The translations under genes and the position numbers were made by a program. Positions 45,262-49,873 of a stretch of DNA of 49,873 nucleotides are shown here, piece after piece. Source of the stretch: Fibrobacterota bacterium. Lineage in GTDB: Bacteria; Fibrobacterota; Fibrobacteria; UBA11236. The stretch is from the NCBI GenBank assembly GCA_947466585.1, contig CANIEU010000016.1, positions 1-49,873 on the forward strand, read 5' to 3'. Position 1 is the stretch's first letter; the number at the start of each line of letters is the position of its first letter. The notes below the pieces were generated by a model that was not told the DNA's origin, did no database searches, and was given only the letters and a program-made list of their open reading frames with translations.

Positions 45262-46776
45262 TTAAATGCTGGCGGACAGCTTCACCATCCAGTACCAATC
45301 GGACGGATCGCGGAAGTAGGCCCAATAGCGGCGGCCGGAGGGGTATACCCAACCGCGGGCGTTGTCGCTGGCGACCTGCACGTCGAGGTTGAGGCCTTTG
45401 ACCAACTGGCGGCGGGCGAACGCCGACCACTTGATGTTGTCCTTCGTCCAGTCTTCTGGGTTGTACCCGTGGGTTCCCAGCTGGCCCGAAAAGATCGAGG
45501 GCTGCGGAACCGGCTGCAGATAGCTCTCCGTCGTTTTGCCGGCCTGCTGCTGCGAGGCCATGCTGCTGTTGGGTTGTTTGGAACCGAACCATTCCACTTC
45601 GAAAGCCAGCACTTCAAGCTGACGGAAGGTCGGCAGATTGAAGCCGAGCATGGCCACGGTGCGCTCGAGGCGGTTCTCGTACAGGATGGGATAGTTCTTG
45701 ATGCCGAGCAGCGCCGCTTCGCCGTAAACCACGAGGTCGTTCGGTCCGAGGATTCCGCCGTCGTTGAACAGGGGCTTCGGATCGAACGAGAAGCTGGCCA
45801 CCGCCTTGGACGATGTGGCGTTGTAATGGTCGTACGACGAAGAGCCGGCGGCCACGCCTTCGCTCCGCTCGAGGCTGTCGAGCGCGTCCTGGAACGACAT
45901 GCCGCCCTGAACCATGTTGGACAATTGCGTGGTGAGGGTGTTGCCGCGCTCGAACTGCAGGCTGTCATTGCCCGGCTTGTTTTTGAGACGGTTGGTGTAG
46001 TAATCGGCGTTGTCGATGTAGGTCGTGTCGTTGAATTTGAAATAGTGGTTGTACAGAATGTCGGGGTTGGTGAGTTCGTCGCTGATCGGGATCACGCGCG
46101 CCAGTTGCACGCCGCCGCCGATCTTCAACGTCTTGCCGATTTTCGCCTTCGCCATATAAGTGAGGTTGAGATCGTAAATCGGCAATTGATCCGTTTCGAA
46201 GGTGACCATCAGATCGTGCGAGAAGATGTCTCCGAACTGTTGGGAGAAGCGGAGGCCCGTCACCGAGGCGCGATTCACATCCACCCAGGTCAGTCCGCCG
46301 TTGAACACCTGCGTGGGGTAAGCCGTGGTGCGGAACATGTATTCGCCGAGGTTGTGCGTGTAATCGTTGTACTTGTACGGGAAGATACCGGCCTCGACGG
46401 TGAGCGACGGGGAAGACACTTCGCCGAACACGTAGGTGCCCGACATGCGCGGGGCCGAGGCGGCGAAATAACGCAGCACGTTTTCAGAGGAACTGTTTTC
46501 GTTGAAGGTGGGGTTCCAGTAGATGCCGCCGATCGTGGCGTTGAGCGTGAGGCGCTCGTTGCGGACGGCCTTGAGGTTCATCCACACGCCGCTGCGCTGG
46601 AGGAAGTAATCGTTGAAGGAGCGCTCTTCGAAGTCGGTGCCGTGCTGGATGCTCCCGAATTCGTGGAACACCGTGAAAGACGGCCGGGAGACCACGATGG
46701 TGTCCTCTGCGGCCCGGGCGGCGGTGAAGGTCAGGCAGATGCAAGCCAGAGCGGCTGCGGTGAGAGTGCGCTTCAT
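45262..46776 (-). CDS. Probable outer-membrane beta-barrel protein, unknown family
   Basis: 504 aa from ATG 46776 (GAGGA four nt upstream). Signal peptide MKRTLTAAALACICLTFTAARA, then alternating aromatic/polar strands (SVTGLRFSQQFGDIF, DLMVTFETDQLPIYDL, LVVYGEAALLGIKN) with polar loops, and a C-terminal strand WYWMVKLSASI, all typical of a barrel. I do not recognise a named family. It resembles lineage-specific outer-membrane proteins of Fibrobacter-like bacteria. The downstream neighbour on the same strand is metK; the upstream neighbour is the DUF1080 gene, from which a hairpin terminator separates it. Confidence 0.65.
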   Translation of the reverse strand: MKRTLTAAALACICLTFTAARAAEDTIVVSRPSFTVFHEFGSIQHGTDFEERSFNDYFLQRSGVWMNLKAVRNERLTLNATIGGIYWNPTFNENSSSENVLRYFAASAPRMSGTYVFGEVSSPSLTVEAGIFPYKYNDYTHNLGEYMFRTTAYPTQVFNGGLTWVDVNRASVTGLRFSQQFGDIFSHDLMVTFETDQLPIYDLNLTYMAKAKIGKTLKIGGGVQLARVIPISDELTNPDILYNHYFKFNDTTYIDNADYYTNRLKNKPGNDSLQFERGNTLTTQLSNMVQGGMSFQDALDSLERSEGVAAGSSSYDHYNATSSKAVASFSFDPKPLFNDGGILGPNDLVVYGEAALLGIKNYPILYENRLERTVAMLGFNLPTFRQLEVLAFEVEWFGSKQPNSSMASQQQAGKTTESYLQPVPQPSIFSGQLGTHGYNPEDWTKDNIKWSAFARRQLVKGLNLDVQVASDNARGWVYPSGRRYWAYFRDPSDWYWMVKLSASI

Positions 46777-46812
46777 GGTTCCTCGTTGCGTTTTGAGGTC
46801 AAGGGTGGTTGT

Positions 46813-46854
46813 CAAAAAATCGGGAACCCCGAGGCATCGCGGAGATGCCCGGGG
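46813..46854 (-). terminator. Terminator of the second DUF1080 gene
   Basis: CCCCG-GGCATC-TCCGC-GATGCC-T-CGGGG on the minus strand, 11 bp with one bulge, then TTCCCGATTTTTTG; the U tract starts seven nt later. Confidence 0.6.
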
Positions 46855-46866
46855 ACGGTCGCACGG

Positions 46867-47991
46867 TTAGCGGATGGGCGAAAGCAGATGGCGGTAGGCT
46901 TCGCTGTTTCCGTTGGCGTTCAGCACGCGCAGAATGCGCGTCTCGCCCGAGAAGGCCGAGCCCGGCAGGAAGATTTCGTTGCCGGTGCGAATCGCGCTCT
47001 TGAAGGCGTTCTTGCCGCGCAAGTCGTCGATGCGCACGGTGTAGTCGCCGTTGCGGTCGAGGAGCAGCATGAAGTCGCTGCCGTTTTGAAGCAGGCGGCC
47101 GTTGATGCGGTTGCCGAGGCTGCGTTCGCCCGGGGCGATTGCGGTGGGGAACATGTTTTCGTCGAACGTGAGTGTCGCCTTCAGGCCGCTGGCGCTGTCC
47201 GAAGGGTTGGTCAGGTACGAAGAGCCTTCTGCCCAGGGGCTTTCGGTGAGTTTCTTGATGCGAATCGAGCGGAACTTGATGCCGGTCTCGCTGTGGTGTT
47301 GGAGATAGATGCCGCCCTGGTGGATGGTCTTATAGATCGGGTAGGTGGCGTACTTGCTTGCGGTGTATGCGGTGTTGTAGGCCGAGGAGGCGATTTGGTA
47401 CTCGAGCAACTTCATGCCGTTGCCGTAGTGGGCGACGCGGTTGTTGTAGGCCACGATGCGCAGCTGGTGGTACACGTCGTAGTTGACGCCGTTGGCGCCG
47501 GTCTTGTCCCAATTGAGTGCCGAGTTCTGCAGCGGGAACATGTCGTAGCACGTGCCCATGCGATGCAAGGTGCTGGTGCCGTCGCTGTTGTTGATGGCGG
47601 CGATCTGGGTTTCGGGACCGGAAGCACCGCCCCACGAATTGATGTTGTACTGGTTGTAGCGAATGAACACACCCGCGTTGCCGGCGCTGGGTACGAGGTA
47701 CTCGAACTTGAGGTCGAAGTTCTGGAAGGTGGAATCGTTGGTGATCAACGGGTTGACGGTACCCGTTCCGTTGCGGATCACGTTCCAAGTGGATTCAGCG
47801 ACCACGGCCCAGCTGTTGGGAGGCGTGGTACTGTTCCAGGTACGCCATCCGTTGAGGTTGGTGCCGTTGAAGAGCAATTGGTAGCCAGAGGCCGACTCTT
47901 CGGGCGACAGCGTGTTTTTTTGCGCGGGGGCGATCTTCGCCGCGACCAGCAGGAGGGTCAGCGTGGCCATGGTGGCTGTTATGCGTTTCAT
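46867..47991 (-). CDS. Secreted DUF1080 (3-keto-disaccharide hydrolase-like) protein with C-terminal sorting-like domain
   Basis: 374 aa. Signal peptide MKRITATMATLTLLLVAAKIAPA. The DUF1080 domain runs ~30-250: GYQLLFNGTNLNGWRTWNS, NFDLKFEYLVPSAGNAGVFI, NSWGGASGPETQIAAI, GIYLQHHSETGIKFRSIRIK. Known members hydrolyse 3-keto-glycosides or bind carbohydrates. A C-terminal ~70-residue domain starts around residue 300; YTVRIDDLRGKNAFKSAIRTG and TRILRVLNANGNSEAYR resemble T9SS/Por-type sorting domains. GGAG site before ATG 47991. Paralogue-like to 3812-4681 but longer. Confidence 0.82.
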   Translation of the reverse strand: MKRITATMATLTLLLVAAKIAPAQKNTLSPEESASGYQLLFNGTNLNGWRTWNSTTPPNSWAVVAESTWNVIRNGTGTVNPLITNDSTFQNFDLKFEYLVPSAGNAGVFIRYNQYNINSWGGASGPETQIAAINNSDGTSTLHRMGTCYDMFPLQNSALNWDKTGANGVNYDVYHQLRIVAYNNRVAHYGNGMKLLEYQIASSAYNTAYTASKYATYPIYKTIHQGGIYLQHHSETGIKFRSIRIKKLTESPWAEGSSYLTNPSDSASGLKATLTFDENMFPTAIAPGERSLGNRINGRLLQNGSDFMLLLDRNGDYTVRIDDLRGKNAFKSAIRTGNEIFLPGSAFSGETRILRVLNANGNSEAYRHLLSPIR

Positions 47992-48079
47992 CTCGGGCTC
48001 CAGGAAAACCGTTTCAGCGCGGGATTCCCCAAGGAATACCGCTTTGGATGTGTCTTATAAGATAGGTGCAACCCTATGA

Positions 48080-49198
48080 TTATGCGCGTGGTTTCGGGTC
48101 GTAGACACCTATTCTATCGCGCCGTGAGGCTTTTTTGACCCGATTTTTTCGCCAACGTGCGAAAATCATGCAGACGACAACAAGCATGCCCCACACTCCG
48201 GCAACCTGCCACCCTGCCGTGAGGGGTTGGCGCCCTGCCGAAACCACGAGGATCGCCAGTAAGGACAAATGGAGGATATAGGCCGGCAAAGCGTCTCGAC
48301 CCAGAGCGAATGCCACCGAAGCCACTCGATCCGGTAATTTTCGAAATACGGCTCCCAAAACGGTCAAACCGGCGAGCTGGATGCCCAAGCAGCACAAGCT
48401 CAGCGTGGGGCGCAAGTTGTAATAGCCGAGGAAGAGGGTCGAGCCACCGTAAATCGGGGCCGGTGTGAGGCGGCCCGCGTCGCTGCGGCCGAGGGGTTTC
48501 GAAAACAGCGCGTCGAGACCGAAGCGCGCGATCAGGGCGAAGGCGACCGCGCCCAAGGCGAGCCCGAGAACAGGGGCGATCCAGGACGGGGTGCTGCGGG
48601 CGGGGAATACGGGCTTTGGAGTTCTTCGCACAAACAGCGATCCCCACACGGCGCCGGTGAGGGCGAACAGCCACAGTGGTAAGAACGGGGAGTTGCCGGT
48701 GTTCACGGCAAACACGCTCCGCCCGTTTTCATCGAGCCAATAAAAGAGCAGTCCGCCTGCGAGCAAGGCGAGCCACAGCGGAAGGCGGCGCGACAACGGA
48801 CCCGTGGGCAGGGTGAGGAGGCCGGCGATCAGGACGATGGCGTAGGCGATGTTGGCGAGAATGCCGCTGGCCGTGACCGCATCGGGCAGCCGGAAGCCGA
48901 GCTCGGCCGTGAAGAAGATTGTGGAGATGACCCACAGCACCGCCGCGCGCCGCGCCTGCCTCAGAAACCACGCGCCGGCCGCAGTGCCGCGCTCCTGCGC
49001 GCCCTCGAACGAACACGTCAGCGACAGGCCGACCAGCAAGAGGAACAGGGAAGGGGTTAGCGGCTCGAGCAGCAGCACGGTTTGCGCCCAGGCGGGGCGT
49101 AGATCGAAAGAGATTAGCCGTGCGGTGTGCGATGCCATCATCGCTACCACCGCGAGCGTGCGCAGCGCGTCCATGCCGTGATCGCGCTGCACCTTCAT
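48080..49198 (-). CDS. Integral membrane acyltransferase-like protein (HGSNAT/DUF1624 type)
   Basis: 372 aa with about ten membrane helices. The N-terminus RDHGMDALRTLAVVAMMASHT has the Asp-x-x-Arg/His arrangement of DUF1624/HGSNAT proteins and related acyltransferases. PSLFLLLVGLSLTCSF and the internal AYILHLSLLAILVV fit a multi-helix transferase. Human HGSNAT acetylates heparan glucosamine across a membrane; bacterial members may acylate envelope sugars. AAGGAG site before ATG 49198. It follows the zinc-ribbon protein gene by 12 bp and is probably co-transcribed. Confidence 0.65.
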   Translation of the reverse strand: MKVQRDHGMDALRTLAVVAMMASHTARLISFDLRPAWAQTVLLLEPLTPSLFLLLVGLSLTCSFEGAQERGTAAGAWFLRQARRAAVLWVISTIFFTAELGFRLPDAVTASGILANIAYAIVLIAGLLTLPTGPLSRRLPLWLALLAGGLLFYWLDENGRSVFAVNTGNSPFLPLWLFALTGAVWGSLFVRRTPKPVFPARSTPSWIAPVLGLALGAVAFALIARFGLDALFSKPLGRSDAGRLTPAPIYGGSTLFLGYYNLRPTLSLCCLGIQLAGLTVLGAVFRKLPDRVASVAFALGRDALPAYILHLSLLAILVVSAGRQPLTAGWQVAGVWGMLVVVCMIFARWRKNRVKKASRRDRIGVYDPKPRA

Positions 49199-49210
49199 CC
49201 GGGAGGCTCC

Positions 49211-49873
49211 TTAGACTTCGAGATCCGGAACGGCTTCTTCGTCTCCCTCCGCTTCCTCGGCCGCGATTTCATCGGGGCTGGGAGGAGCGATCTCCTCTTT
49301 CTTCACGGCGAGATTGAACTCCATGCGGCGCGCTTCCTTGGTCTCGCCGAGGTGGAGGATCTCAGCGCAGCTTTCGCAGTAGCCCAGTTCGCGGTCGATG
49401 GTGAAACGGGGAGTCACTGCGTTGATGCCGCATTTGGTGCACATCTGCGGACGCATCGGCGCGCGCTTCAGGAACGACTGGCTTTGCAGCTCGCGCTCGA
49501 TGCGCTCGGCCAGCTCGTCGGAGGTTTCTTCGGCGGCGGGGCCTTTGCGGCGCGCCTGCAGATCGATCACTTGCGAAACGGCCGACTTGTCGCCGCGCTT
49601 GATTACGCGCTCCACGCCGGGTTTCACTTCGAGGAAGAACGGCTTGGCCGGGCGTTTCACATTGGCGTCGAGTGCGGGGAAGGCATCCAGAGGCGCCGCA
49701 GCCTTTGCCGCGTCTTTCGACTTGGCTTCGCCTTTGACCTTCGGAACCTTGGCGGCTTTTTCAGCCTTCTCAATCTTGGCGATCTTGGGGGCCGTGATCT
49801 CGGCGACCGCCTTCTCGACCTTCTCTATTTTACCGGCGGCTTTTGCAACGGGCTTGACCGCTGCCTTTGCAAC
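49211..49873 (-). CDS. Lys/Ala-rich protein with C4 zinc ribbon (5' end beyond window)
   Basis: The frame is open to the window edge, so the N-terminus is missing; 220 residues are visible. The first ~75 are Lys/Ala-rich with short repeats such as KIEKVEKAV and KIAKIEKAEKAAK, like histone H1-like or basic tails that bind nucleic acid. Then FFLEVKPGVERVIKRGDK and a zinc ribbon: MCTKCG ... YCESCAEI (C-x2-C, ~21 residues, C-x2-C), somewhat like the DksA/TraR finger. The C-terminus is acidic (EEAEGDEEAVPDLEV). A GTG at 49660 is an internal codon, not the start. A transcription- or nucleic-acid-related role is inferred only from composition. Confidence 0.7.
   Translation of the reverse strand, partial: VAKAAVKPVAKAAGKIEKVEKAVAEITAPKIAKIEKAEKAAKVPKVKGEAKSKDAAKAAAPLDAFPALDANVKRPAKPFFLEVKPGVERVIKRGDKSAVSQVIDLQARRKGPAAEETSDELAERIERELQSQSFLKRAPMRPQMCTKCGINAVTPRFTIDRELGYCESCAEILHLGETKEARRMEFNLAVKKEEIAPPSPDEIAAEEAEGDEEAVPDLEV

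Noticed and set aside
44257-48060. A 1267-codon open frame on the plus strand
   Set aside because: It is antisense to metK, the outer-membrane-type protein and the DUF1080 gene, crosses their terminators, and shows no recognisable domain. It is a by-product of GC-rich codon use.

Overview
The window is a contiguous piece of a GC-rich (around 60% by eye) Gram-negative bacterial chromosome. A Gram-negative envelope is indicated by a Kdo transferase, a probable outer-membrane barrel protein and many signal peptides. A long PPi-dependent phosphofructokinase, secreted DUF1080 and SMP-30 proteins, and C-terminal tails of the form D-x-x-G-R/K point to the FCB group, most likely a Fibrobacterota-like lineage. 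That placement is inference; no rRNA gene is present. Housekeeping genes dominate. There is no transposase, integrase, phage gene or CRISPR array.

Layout. 1-3.8 kb: a coupled three-gene operon (radical SAM-DUF2344 protein, unknown 140-aa protein, RsuA/RluB pseudouridine synthase). 3.8-9.3 kb: secreted DUF1080 protein, PPi-PFK, tRNA-Pro(GGG) with a clear promoter, secreted transglutaminase-like protein, CorA-type transporter. 9.4-14 kb: RND/MMPL exporter convergent with SRPBCC protein plus photolyase. 14.2-18.4 kb: gcvP and divergent asd. 18.4-20.2 kb: an AT-rich stretch with DnaA-box-like 9-mers, a low-GC orphan moxR and dispersed palindromes. 20.2-30.1 kb (all minus): purM, two coupled SMP-30 paralogues, DedA, murG, a TlpA-like thioredoxin, and a Kdo transferase/ICMT/ABC exporter operon. 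30.2-40.6 kb (plus): lipoprotein, then the heat-shock locus CIRCE-groES-groEL-ABM-DUF559-hrcA-grpE-dnaK-dnaJ-sigma54 activator. 40.6-49.9 kb: a sigma54-type promoter with a 60-aa protein gene, a XRE regulator, ahcY-metK, an outer-membrane-type protein, a DUF1080 protein, a membrane acyltransferase and a truncated zinc-ribbon protein.

Functional links. The single CIRCE upstream of groES matches the hrcA gene 3 kb downstream. metK and ahcY make and recycle S-adenosylmethionine. The activator at the end of the chaperone locus has a receiver without phosphoacceptor Asp, and the next gene carries a sigma54 -24/-12 promoter, suggesting a linked circuit.

The most unusual content is intergenic: two families of in-phase 7-bp tandem repeats, mostly in facing (inverted) pairs at gene ends; a DUF559 nuclease-fold gene bracketed by 22-bp near-perfect inverted repeats and strong hairpins inside the heat-shock locus; and the putative origin-like region at 18.4-18.8 kb.
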